64,000 nt of DNA from Chthoniobacter flavus Ellin428 (GTDB lineage Bacteria; Verrucomicrobiota; Verrucomicrobiia; Chthoniobacterales; Chthoniobacteraceae): NCBI RefSeq assembly GCF_000173075.1, contig NZ_ABVL01000006.1, positions 1 to 64,000 of the forward strand. The letters run 5' to 3'. Both the position numbers and the translations under genes were made by a program. A model generated the notes under the pieces. That model was not told the DNA's origin and searched no databases. It saw nothing but the letters and a program-made list of their open reading frames with translations. Shown here in pieces: positions 17,118 to 24,683 of this stretch. Numbering within the stretch: the stretch's first letter is position 1; the number at the start of each line of letters is the position of its first letter.

Positions 17118-17927
17118 TTACGAGAAAAACGGGTTGTGCTTTTTCTCTTCACCCACCGTGGTCAAAGGGCCGTGGCCGGGAGCGATGATGGTGTTGTCGG
17201 CAAGGCTGATGATTTCCTTTTTGTTCGTGGCCAGCGCGTCGGCGTAGCTCACGCCGCCGCCGCCCATGGAGCCGGCGAACACGGCATCGCCCACGACGGC
17301 GACGGGTTGCGCGAGGCCGGTGACGACAAAGGTGATGCCGCCCTTCGAGTGGCCCCACGTGAGGCGCGATTCGATCTTCAGCGAACCGATCGTCCAGGTA
17401 CGTCCGGCGGCGAAGGACTCCGCGCCTTCGATGGGCTCGCGTTCGCCGACGAAGGCGGGCGCGCCGGTCTTTTCCTTGAGACGGTCGAGGTCGAAAATGT
17501 GATCGCCGTGGGTGTGCGTAAGGAGCACGTATTTCACGCTGAGCTTCTTCTGCGCGATGAGCTCGAGCATGCCACTGCAGTCCGCGCCGGTGTCGAAGGC
17601 AATGGCTTCGCCGGTCTTCGGATCCCACACGAGGTAGGAATTCACGGTCATGTCCTCGTAGGGCGTGTTGAATTGCGCCAGGCCGTCGATCGCCACGGGT
17701 TGTGGCGCCCAGCTTTCATTGCCCGAAGCGGCCAAGGCATCGGCGCCGAGATGCAGCACCGGAGCCACCTGGCGGGCGGAGGCTTCGTTCCACTCGCCTT
17801 CACGCAGGGCATTGATGGCGGCGGCGTCCGCGCCGGATTTCTCGGCGACCTGGCTGTCGCTGAGCTTGAGACCGCGCATCGCTTTGCCGACGATGTCGTT
17901 GAATTTGTCTTCGAGAGGAATGGGCAT
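17118..17927 (-). CDS. MBL-fold metallo-hydrolase with N-terminal HTH-like domain (269 aa)
   Basis: Residues 85-269 are a glyoxalase II-like metallo-beta-lactamase domain with a full ligand set: His138, His140, Asp142, His143, His193, Asp214 and His252. Residues 8-65 look like a Cro/CI-type helix-turn-helix (LSDSQVAEKSGADAAAINALREG), unusual on such a hydrolase. ATG at 17927 was chosen because the frame upstream is non-protein-like. The enzyme probably hydrolyses a thioester or lactone; the helical domain may bind a partner rather than DNA. Confidence 0.85.
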   Translation of the reverse strand: MPIPLEDKFNDIVGKAMRGLKLSDSQVAEKSGADAAAINALREGEWNEASARQVAPVLHLGADALAASGNESWAPQPVAIDGLAQFNTPYEDMTVNSYLVWDPKTGEAIAFDTGADCSGMLELIAQKKLSVKYVLLTHTHGDHIFDLDRLKEKTGAPAFVGEREPIEGAESFAAGRTWTIGSLKIESRLTWGHSKGGITFVVTGLAQPVAVVGDAVFAGSMGGGGVSYADALATNKKEIISLADNTIIAPGHGPLTTVGEEKKHNPFFS

Positions 17928-18049
17928 GAGGTGGGGTGAGTGATGTTGTTGGTGGGAAGGTGTGGTGTTGCGACCACGATTTTCCGAGCCCTTTTCTGTT
18001 ACGCTTTTGCGGAAAAAGCGGTCGGGGAAAAATGCGGGAACATGTGTGG

Positions 18050-18166
18050 TCATCCGAAATGGATCTTGTAGCGCAGATAAAACGCCCAGACCCAAAGAGC
18101 GACGCAGAAGAAGAAAAAGATCAGCAGCGCCATCGCGAGTCGGAAGAATCGGTTGGCGCCTTTCAT
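18050..18166 (-). CDS. Small hydrophobic membrane peptide (38 aa)
   Basis: The frame encodes a basic N-terminus (MKGANRFFR), one strongly hydrophobic Phe/Leu/Trp-rich helix and a short basic tail (YLRYKIHFG). Its start lies 22 bases downstream of the MFS transporter stop on the same strand, so it is probably translated from the same message. The composition is typical of small transporter-associated peptides, but no homologue is recognised. Confidence 0.5.
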   Translation of the reverse strand: MKGANRFFRLAMALLIFFFFCVALWVWAFYLRYKIHFG

Positions 18167-18188
18167 TGATGATCGGGCGAGCGACCGG

Positions 18189-19481
18189 CTATGCCGTCGC
18201 CACGCCTGTGTCTTCGCCCGGAGTTTTGAAATCGAGCGGCTTCATCGCGAGGATGATCAGAAAGGCGACCACCATAATGCCGGCACTCGCACTGAAGGCG
18301 ACGATGTAGCTGTGATTCGCGATGGCGAGGACGTCGGGCGCAAGCGGGCGATCCCAGTCGGAAAATGCCGCCGGCAGCGGGAGCGCGGCCAGCGCCGGAC
18401 CGAGGAACCGGCCGAGCGCACCCGCGGAAGCGTTTAGGCCAAGCACGCGGCCCTGGGCGCGGCCGTGGACGTGCCGCGAGGCCATGCCGGTGAGTGTCGG
18501 GACAAGCAGGCCATTGCCGAGCGCCATGAGGGCGGTGACCCAGAGAAAGGCTCCCGTGGTATCCGCTCGCGGGAGCAGATACAGGCTGATGGCGAGCAAG
18601 ACCGCTCCCAAGGCCGCGACGGGTTTTTCAATGCGATCCATCGGCAAGCGGCGCAGCAGACCGCCCTGCACGAGCACGGCGATGAAGCCGACATAGGCGA
18701 AGGCGTAGCTGGTATGGCGCATGTCGTAGTGAAGGTGATCCTGGCAGAAGAGCGCGAAGAGCAGGTGGATGAAGGCAAAGCCGGTCGTGGAGAGCAGGGT
18801 GGCGGCGAGCAGCAGGCCGATGAAGCGGCCGCGGCCTTCGGCGAAGACTTCGCCCAGCGGGGAGGCTTCCTTGGGGTGCAGGCGTTTTTCTTCGGTCAGG
18901 GTTTCCGGCAGGCGCACCCATACGAGCACGGCATTCAGCACGGAAAGCGCGCCGGCAAAGTAGAAGGGCAGGGAAGGCGAATAAAGGCTGAGCAAGCCGC
19001 CGATGGCCGGACCGAGAATGAAACCGAGGCCGAACGCGGCGCCGATCTGACCCATGGCGCGCGAGCGCTGCTCCGGCGGGGTAACATCCGCGATGCAAGC
19101 CTGCGCCGTGGCGATGTTACCGCCGCTGCCGCCATCGATAATGCGCCCGAGAAAGAGCATCCACGCCGCGGAGGCTCCGCCGGTAATGAAATAACCGATG
19201 GCGGTGCCGATGATGCTGACCAGCAGCACCGGTTTGCGGCCCACGCGATCGGAGATTTTGCCGATGATCGGGCCGGAGAAGAGTTGGACGAGCGAGAAGA
19301 TGCCGACGAGCCAGCCCAATTCGGTGGGGCCGAGCTTGAAGGGTGCGCTTTTCGCGTAGACGGGCAGCACCGGGATGACGATGCCGAAGCCGATCATCGA
19401 GATGAAGATCGTGAGGAAGATGGGTCCCATCGGGGACCGCGCAGGGGTGGGGTTGGCGGATGTTTCCACGGGAACGCGCAT
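18189..19481 (-). CDS. MFS transporter, drug:H+ antiporter-1 (TetA-like) type (430 aa)
   Basis: Twelve hydrophobic helices are visible. Signature A between helices 2 and 3 reads GKISDRVGRKP, and the helix 5 antiporter-type motif GFILGPAIGG is present, as in TetA/DHA1 exporters. ATG at 19481 gives an N-terminal 18-residue polar stretch before helix 1. It is followed by the 38-residue membrane peptide and preceded by an FmdB-like gene on the same strand. Export of a small molecule is inferred; the substrate is unknown. Confidence 0.88.
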   Translation of the reverse strand: MRVPVETSANPTPARSPMGPIFLTIFISMIGFGIVIPVLPVYAKSAPFKLGPTELGWLVGIFSLVQLFSGPIIGKISDRVGRKPVLLVSIIGTAIGYFITGGASAAWMLFLGRIIDGGSGGNIATAQACIADVTPPEQRSRAMGQIGAAFGLGFILGPAIGGLLSLYSPSLPFYFAGALSVLNAVLVWVRLPETLTEEKRLHPKEASPLGEVFAEGRGRFIGLLLAATLLSTTGFAFIHLLFALFCQDHLHYDMRHTSYAFAYVGFIAVLVQGGLLRRLPMDRIEKPVAALGAVLLAISLYLLPRADTTGAFLWVTALMALGNGLLVPTLTGMASRHVHGRAQGRVLGLNASAGALGRFLGPALAALPLPAAFSDWDRPLAPDVLAIANHSYIVAFSASAGIMVVAFLIILAMKPLDFKTPGEDTGVATA

Positions 19482-19504
19482 GAAAGGCGAGTGCGCGTCG
19501 CGCG

Positions 19505-19744
19505 TCAATGGCAGCCGCAACCGGATCCACACGAACCTCCGCCGCCGCCCATCTGGCGCTGCATGTCGGCATGCTTGGGCGTATTGTATTTGCTCATGTA
19601 GCCGAGCCCGCCGCTGATGACGCGCCGGATGGGCTCTCCGGTCTCGGGATCCTTGGTGAGTGGCTCGTCCTTCATGCTCTGCCGCACCTCAAAACGGCGC
19701 ACGGGTTTCTTCGGATTAGTCGTCTCGTAAATATAGGTGGGCAT
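19505..19744 (-). CDS. FmdB-like small protein with relocated cysteines (79 aa)
   Basis: The N-terminus (MPTYIYE) and the segment around PIRRVISGG match the FmdB-type putative regulatory family. That family normally has two CxxC knuckles in its first 40 residues. Here they are absent, and a Gly/Cys cluster (GSCGSGCGCH) appears at the C-terminus instead. It is the likely first gene of a run with the MFS exporter, starting 23 bases before it. Confidence 0.75.
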   Translation of the reverse strand: MPTYIYETTNPKKPVRRFEVRQSMKDEPLTKDPETGEPIRRVISGGLGYMSKYNTPKHADMQRQMGGGGGSCGSGCGCH

Positions 19745-19751
19745 GGTGGAA

Positions 19752-19796
19752 AAGGATGAAGGATGAAGGCGGAAGGATGAAGGCGGAAGGATGAAG
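19752..19796. repeat. Direct tandem words (GGATGAAGGCGGAA)
   Basis: Three partial copies of a GGATGAAGGCGGAA-like word lie head to tail upstream of the FmdB-like gene. There is no clear complementary arm, so this may be half of the tandem-word palindrome type seen elsewhere. Confidence 0.55.
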
Positions 19797-19917
19797 AATC
19801 TCTCCGGGCGTAAGTATCCCGAAAGGCTTTTTCTTAAGCTGGTTCTGGGTATTTTTCCAGTGGCGGTGGAGCGCGTTTACAGTTGTCCAACAGCTCAAGG
19901 CGCGGCAAACTCGTGGC

Positions 19918-20265
19918 ATGGACCTTCCAGACAAGGACGCTCGCAACATGGCCATGTTTGCTCATCTCAGCACCTTTGCCGGGCATTTGATTCCCTTCGG
20001 CCACATCGCTGGGCCCTTGATCATCTGGTGCCTGAAAAAGGACGAGATGCCGTTCGTCAACGACCAGGGAAAGGAGGCGCTGAACTTTCAGATCACGATG
20101 ACGCTGGCCTTTATTGTCGCCGGGTTGGCCATTCTCATTCTCGTCGGCATCGTGCTGCTGCCGGCGGTGTGGCTGTTCGATATCATCGTAACGATCATCG
20201 CGGCGGTCAAAGCCAACGAGGGCGTGGCCTACCGCTATCCGTGTTCCATCCGATTCATCAGCTAA
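19918..20265 (+). CDS. DUF4870 (Tic20-like) membrane protein (115 aa)
   Basis: The protein starts with a short polar segment and the family's characteristic AMFAHLSTFAGHLIPFG helix. It then has the loop FVNDQGKEALNFQITM and two further hydrophobic helices, giving about four membrane segments. DUF4870 proteins are small inner-membrane proteins of unknown function. It ends three bases before the Fpg-type glycosylase gene, so the two are likely co-transcribed. Confidence 0.85.
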   Translation: MDLPDKDARNMAMFAHLSTFAGHLIPFGHIAGPLIIWCLKKDEMPFVNDQGKEALNFQITMTLAFIVAGLAILILVGIVLLPAVWLFDIIVTIIAAVKANEGVAYRYPCSIRFIS

Positions 20266-20268
20266 GCC

Positions 20269-21063
20269 GTGCCTGAGCTCGCTGAAGTTGAGTATTACCG
20301 CAAGGAGTGGGACGCAGGCCTGCGGAAGAAGATTACCGCCGTGGAATTGCATGCGGGGAAGCGCATTTTTCGCGGCGTCGATACGAAACGCCTCGCCGCC
20401 ACGCTGAAAGGCGCGGCGTATACCGGTTCCGAGGCGCGTGCGAAGCTGATGTGCTTCCGCTTTTCCGGTGGCGTCTGGCTGGGCGTTCACCTCGGGATGA
20501 GCGGTGAGCTACGCGTCGAGGCCAAAGACTTTGAGCCAGGCAGGCATGATCACCTCGTGCTCCGGCAGAGCGCGCGATCGCTGGTCTTCAGCGATCCGCG
20601 GCAATTCGGGCGCGTGCATTTCCACGAAGGTCGCGCTGAGCCGGAGTGGTGGGCGAAGCTGCCGCCAGCGGTGACGTCGCCGGAGTTCACGCTGGAGCGA
20701 ATGAGCGCATTCCTGAAGCGCCGTGCGCGGCTCGCGGTGAAGGCGGCGTTGCTCGTGCAGACGGCTTTTCCGGGCGTGGGCAATTGGATGGCCGATGAGA
20801 TTCTCTGGCAGGCCCGGATCGATCCGCGTGCGCTCTGCGGGAAGTTGTCCAGGAAACAGATCGCCGCAATTTGGGAAAAAGCGCGCGAGATCTGCCAGGT
20901 CTCGCTGGATACCATCGGCAAGGATTATTCCGATCCGCCAGAGGACTGGCTCATTCATCAGCGCTGGACGAACAAAGGATTATGCCCGCGCGACGGACTG
21001 CAATTGAAGACCGCGACGATCGGCGGCCGCACCACCCGCTGGTGCGCGCGCTGTCAACGTTAA
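20269..21063 (+). CDS. Fpg/Nei-family DNA glycosylase with incomplete zinc finger (264 aa)
   Basis: This is a DNA-repair glycosylase/AP lyase for oxidised bases. Pro2 and Glu3 (MPELAEVE) are the catalytic N-terminus, the helix-two-turn-helix is seen around PGVGNWMADEILW, and the C-terminal finger holds Cys239, Cys259 and Cys262. The fourth ligand position of the usual CxxC pair is Asp242 (CPRD). The start is GTG at 20269, required to put Pro2 in place. It is closely coupled to the DUF4870 gene. Confidence 0.85.
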   Translation: MPELAEVEYYRKEWDAGLRKKITAVELHAGKRIFRGVDTKRLAATLKGAAYTGSEARAKLMCFRFSGGVWLGVHLGMSGELRVEAKDFEPGRHDHLVLRQSARSLVFSDPRQFGRVHFHEGRAEPEWWAKLPPAVTSPEFTLERMSAFLKRRARLAVKAALLVQTAFPGVGNWMADEILWQARIDPRALCGKLSRKQIAAIWEKAREICQVSLDTIGKDYSDPPEDWLIHQRWTNKGLCPRDGLQLKTATIGGRTTRWCARCQR

Positions 21064-21082
21064 CCGCAAAATTCGGATAGCT

Positions 21083-21159
21083 GCAAAGAGGCGCAAAAGG
21101 CACAAAAAGGAAGGCGGTCAGAGGATTCCCCTTTTGCGTCTTTTGCGCTTTTTTGTGGC
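21083..21159. repeat. Palindrome with GCAAAAG-type word arms, copy 1
   Basis: The left arm (21083-21110, GCAAAGAGGCGCAAAAGGC) pairs with the right arm (21130-21159). The same word family forms the palindrome at 22431-22512. Each copy precedes a PQQ-propeller gene. Confidence 0.7.
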
Positions 21160-21207
21160 CAACTCCGTGGTTTGACTCCGTCTTGTCATCCCCGTAGCAG
21201 TAGTCGC

Positions 21208-22404
21208 ATGAATCGCCCTCTCCTTCTCGTGGCGTTTGTTTGTTTGCTCGGTTCGGCAGCCATGGCTGACTGGACCTTCTATCGCGGCCCCTCCGAAACG
21301 GGCGTGTCCCCGGAAAAAATCGGCACTCTGCCCATGGGCGGCTTGCGCGAACTGTGGAAAGCGAATGTCGGCACGGGTGCGTCATCGATCACCGTGAGCG
21401 GTGATCGCGTCTTCACCATGGGCAACGTGCAGCAAAACGACGCCGTCTGGTGTTTCGACGCGAAGAGCGGTCGCGTCCTGTGGAAATACGAATACCCGCT
21501 GAATGTGGACAAGCGTAGCTTCGAGGGCGGCACCGCCTCGACGCCGACGGTGGATGGCAACCGGCTCTACACGGTGAGCCATCAGGGCGATCTTTTCTGC
21601 TTCGACATCGCGACCGGCAAGCCGCTCTGGTATAAACATTACCAGCGCGATTTCGGCGGGAAGCGGCCTTACTACGGCTACGCCGCGTCGGTGCTCGTGG
21701 TGGGCAATACGCTCATCTGCGAAGTCGGCGCGAAGGGCGGCTCGACCATGGCGCTTGACAAGACGAACGGCAACGTGGTGTGGAAGAGCGGCGACGACGA
21801 CCTGGGTTACGCGTCGCCGGTGTTGGCGGATATCCTCGGCAAACCGACGCTCGTGCTTTTCAAGTCCAACCAACTTGTGGGTCTCGAATCGCAGACCGGC
21901 AAGGAACTATGGCGGCACGAATGGAAAACGGAATGGGACATCAACGCCGCTACGCCCTTGGTCAGCGGCAATCGCATCTTCGTCACCTCCGGCTACAACG
22001 CCGGCTGTGCGCTGCTGGAAGTCACCGAGAGCGGCGTAAACGAGCTCTGGCGCAACAAGAACCTGCGCTCGCATGTCAATTCCCCGGCGCTGTGGCAGGG
22101 GGCGATTTATGGGGTCGATAACCAGGCAAACCCGAAATCCCCGCTCGTATGCCTCGACCTCGCCACCGGCAACGTGAAGTGGTCACAGAAGCTGGGTGGC
22201 GGTTCGTTGGTCATCGCGGACGGCAAACTCGTCGTCCTGACCGAACCGGGCGAATTGGTCATCGGCGACACCTCCCCCGCTGGTTTCAAGCCGCTCCTGC
22301 ACCAGCATGTCCTGCCGAGCCGATGCTGGGTGCAGCCGACCGTGGCGAATGGCCACGTTTATTGCCGGAACAACAACGGGGATTTGGTCGCCTTGGCCTT
22401 GTAA
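21208..22404 (+). CDS. Exported PQQ-type beta-propeller protein (398 aa)
   Basis: A signal peptide (residues 1-21) precedes a chain of PQQ-like repeats, recognisable by FDAKSGRVLWKYE, FDIATGKPLWYK and LDLATGNVKWSQ segments. That makes an eight-bladed-type propeller as in BamB or quinoprotein dehydrogenases. No quinone-binding Cys-Cys or calcium motif is obvious, so a structural or binding role is as likely as a dehydrogenase. ATG at 21208 begins the signal peptide. A paralogue follows on the same strand. Confidence 0.85.
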   Translation: MNRPLLLVAFVCLLGSAAMADWTFYRGPSETGVSPEKIGTLPMGGLRELWKANVGTGASSITVSGDRVFTMGNVQQNDAVWCFDAKSGRVLWKYEYPLNVDKRSFEGGTASTPTVDGNRLYTVSHQGDLFCFDIATGKPLWYKHYQRDFGGKRPYYGYAASVLVVGNTLICEVGAKGGSTMALDKTNGNVVWKSGDDDLGYASPVLADILGKPTLVLFKSNQLVGLESQTGKELWRHEWKTEWDINAATPLVSGNRIFVTSGYNAGCALLEVTESGVNELWRNKNLRSHVNSPALWQGAIYGVDNQANPKSPLVCLDLATGNVKWSQKLGGGSLVIADGKLVVLTEPGELVIGDTSPAGFKPLLHQHVLPSRCWVQPTVANGHVYCRNNNGDLVALAL

Positions 22405-22430
22405 AGAACGGAGCCGCCAGGAACCGGAGG

Positions 22431-22512
22431 CAGCCGCAAAGAGGCGCAAAAACCGCCAAAGAAATCCGGCGGCTGCTCTCTTCTTTTTGCGTCTTTTGTG
22501 CCTTTTTGCGGC
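22431..22512. repeat. Palindrome with GCAAAAG-type word arms, copy 2
   Basis: The left arm (22431-22462) and right arm (22476-22512) consist of the same words as 21083-21159, enclosing a short GGCGG hairpin tip. It lies between the two PQQ-propeller genes. Confidence 0.7.
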
Positions 22513-22608
22513 CATTCCTCCTCAAGCCATCTTTGGCGGCTAAGGCCGCGCTGCTTTTCCGGTTTCATCTTGCGCCATTCTTCGGCTATCTCCTCCGTCC
22601 ACCGTCGC

Positions 22609-23913
22609 ATGAAAACCCTCCAGACCCTCGCCCTTCTCTCCCTCTCCACGCTCGTCGTCCATGCGGAAAACTGGCCGCAATGGCGCGGCCCGGCGCTCAA
22701 TGGCACTTCGCCTGAGACCGGCCTGCCGACGACCTGGACGCGCGACACGGTGAAATGGACCGCCCCCATGCCCGGGCCGAGCGGCGCTTCGCCGATCGTC
22801 TGGGGTGACACTGTTTTTGTGGTGAGCCCGGATGCAGACAAGAACCTGGCGCTCATCGCGCTGAATCGCAAGGACGGCAAGGTGCTCTGGCAAAAGCAGA
22901 TCGCCACCGGCGACATCACCAAGGGCCGCGCCAACATGGCTTCGTGCTCCCCGGTCACCGATGGCAAGACCGTCTACGTCGTCTTCGGCACGGGCGACAT
23001 CGCCGCCCTCGACTTCAGCGGCAAGGTCCTGTGGAACCGCAATCTTTCCTCGGAATACGGCCGCCTGTCGTTCAACTGGATTTACGGCTCCAGCCCGCTG
23101 CTCTTCCAAGGCCGCCTCTATCTCCAGGTGCTCCAGCGCAATCCCGCGCCGGCCGATTATCCCGGCCAGGCCGGCGGCGATCCGGCGCGCGAGAGTTTCC
23201 TGCTCTGCCTCGATCCGGCTACGGGCAAGAACATCTGGAAAGTGGCTCGGACCTCCACCGCGCACGATGAATCGCAGGAGAGTTTCGGCACGCCGGTACC
23301 CGCTGTGGGCAAGGATGGCAAGGTGCAGTTGCTCGTTGCCGGCGGCGATTGTTTGAGTGCGCACGATCCCGCCACCGGCGCGGAATTGTGGCGTGGCTAC
23401 GGCCTGAATCCCACCCAGCGCGGCGATATGCGTTCCGTCCCTTCGCCGGTGAGCGTCGATGGCCTGGCGATTGCGGCGGGCCCGAAGAAAGGACCACTGC
23501 TCGCCTTCCGCACCGACATGAAGGGCGACATCAGCGAGAAGGGACTGGCGTGGAAATTTGATGAGCGGCACACCCCGGACGTCTGCACGCCGGTCTATTA
23601 CAACGGCAAGCTCTTCGTCCTCGATGGCGATTCGCACACGCTCTCCGCGCTCGATCCCAGGACGGGCGAGAAGAAATGGCAGGGTGAAATTCCCACGCGC
23701 GCCGTGGTCCGCAGCTCCCCTGTCGCCGCGGACGGCAAGCTCTACTTCATCGACGAACGCAACAACGTCTTCGTCGTCGGCGCCGGCGACAAGTTCGAGG
23801 TCCTGGGCAATATCCCCATGGGCGACAGCGAAGGTACGCGCGCGACCATCGCCATCAGCAGCGGCGACCTCTTCATCCGCACTCCGCAGGCGGTGTATTG
23901 CGTGGGGAAGTGA
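22609..23913 (+). CDS. Exported PQQ-type beta-propeller protein, paralogue (434 aa)
   Basis: After a signal peptide (residues 1-19) the mature start WPQWRGP is the hallmark of outer-membrane-assembly-like PQQ propellers in the PVC group. Repeats such as LNRKDGKVLWQK, LDPATGKNIWK and LDPRTGEKKWQ define the blades. It resembles the upstream gene in design but is diverged. ATG at 22609 gives the signal peptide; the frame is open 37 codons upstream into the palindrome. The role is unknown. Confidence 0.85.
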   Translation: MKTLQTLALLSLSTLVVHAENWPQWRGPALNGTSPETGLPTTWTRDTVKWTAPMPGPSGASPIVWGDTVFVVSPDADKNLALIALNRKDGKVLWQKQIATGDITKGRANMASCSPVTDGKTVYVVFGTGDIAALDFSGKVLWNRNLSSEYGRLSFNWIYGSSPLLFQGRLYLQVLQRNPAPADYPGQAGGDPARESFLLCLDPATGKNIWKVARTSTAHDESQESFGTPVPAVGKDGKVQLLVAGGDCLSAHDPATGAELWRGYGLNPTQRGDMRSVPSPVSVDGLAIAAGPKKGPLLAFRTDMKGDISEKGLAWKFDERHTPDVCTPVYYNGKLFVLDGDSHTLSALDPRTGEKKWQGEIPTRAVVRSSPVAADGKLYFIDERNNVFVVGAGDKFEVLGNIPMGDSEGTRATIAISSGDLFIRTPQAVYCVGK

Positions 23914-23937
23914 GATAGCACATCCGCGCGGCAACCA

Positions 23938-24053
23938 CGGAGGGATGCGCTCCTGAGCGTGCCCCAATTTTTCTTTGGCTCGCTCGAATCCAAGCTGGCA
24001 CTCCGCAATCGTTACACATACAAACACGGATCGCGCAGGAGCGCGTCCCTCCG
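23938..24053. repeat. REP pair (family 1) upstream of RAYT gene
   Basis: An inward-facing pair has left copy 23938-23965 (CGGAGGGATGCGCTCCTGAG) and right copy 24029-24053 in inverse orientation, ending one base before the transposase start. The same pair flanks the gene's 3' side (24510-24613) and stands alone at 60412-60497. Confidence 0.8.
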
Positions 24054-24509
24054 ATGGCTGGTCGCAAGCGTCCGATTCACCTTTCTCCCTACTTCGCGGG
24101 TAACCGCTCGATCATCATCTACGTAACGGTTGTGACGAAGGACCGGCAGCGATGTCTGGCGAACGACGCGGCCCATGCGCTCTTACGCCAGATCTGGTCC
24201 GCCGCCACTTTCTGGCTGGTCGGTCGCTACGTCATTATGCCCGATCACGCGCATTTCTTCTGCGCACCGTCCGATCCCGGGTGCACTCTTGAGAAGTGGA
24301 TGCAGTATTGGAAAAGCCAGCTCACCAAAGCGTGGCCTGTCGCTGCAGAAAAACCGGTCTTCCAACGCGACCACTGGGACAGAGAGCTACGTTCGGATGA
24401 ACGCTACGACGAAAAATGGGACTACGTGCGCCAAAATCCCGTCCGAGCCAATCTCGTCGTCACGCCTGACCCGTGGCCATATCAAGGCGAGTTAAACGAA
24501 CTCCGCTAA
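24054..24509 (+). CDS. REP-associated tyrosine transposase, RAYT (151 aa)
   Basis: This is a Y1-type HUH single-strand nuclease of the IS200-like superfamily, which is thought to move or maintain REP sequences. The HUH motif is His65-x-His67 in MPDHAHFF. The conserved C-terminal segment DYVRQNPVRANLV follows, with Tyr118 or Tyr124 as candidate nucleophiles. The length is usual for RAYTs. The gene is flanked on both sides by inverted pairs of one REP family, the typical RAYT arrangement. Confidence 0.9.
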   Translation: MAGRKRPIHLSPYFAGNRSIIIYVTVVTKDRQRCLANDAAHALLRQIWSAATFWLVGRYVIMPDHAHFFCAPSDPGCTLEKWMQYWKSQLTKAWPVAAEKPVFQRDHWDRELRSDERYDEKWDYVRQNPVRANLVVTPDPWPYQGELNELR

Positions 24510-24613
24510 CGGAGGGACGCGCTCCCGCGCGTTCCCACGCTTCATGGACCAAGACGGCAGGCCCACCACCTTCGCCCAAAAAACGTGGGAACGCGCAGGA
24601 GCGCATCCCTCCG
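24510..24613. repeat. REP pair (family 1) downstream of RAYT gene
   Basis: The left copy (24510-24539, CGGAGGGACGCGCTCCCGCG) starts at the RAYT stop, and the inverted right copy (24584-24613) ends 70 bases before the ThrRS start. The outer 25-30 bases of the two arms are almost perfectly complementary. Confidence 0.8.
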
Positions 24614-24683
24614 ATGTTTTCCCTCCGCACTTGCGGCGTCTCCACGCAAAACCTATCTTCGGCTCCCTTTTCCTTTTCCTTGT

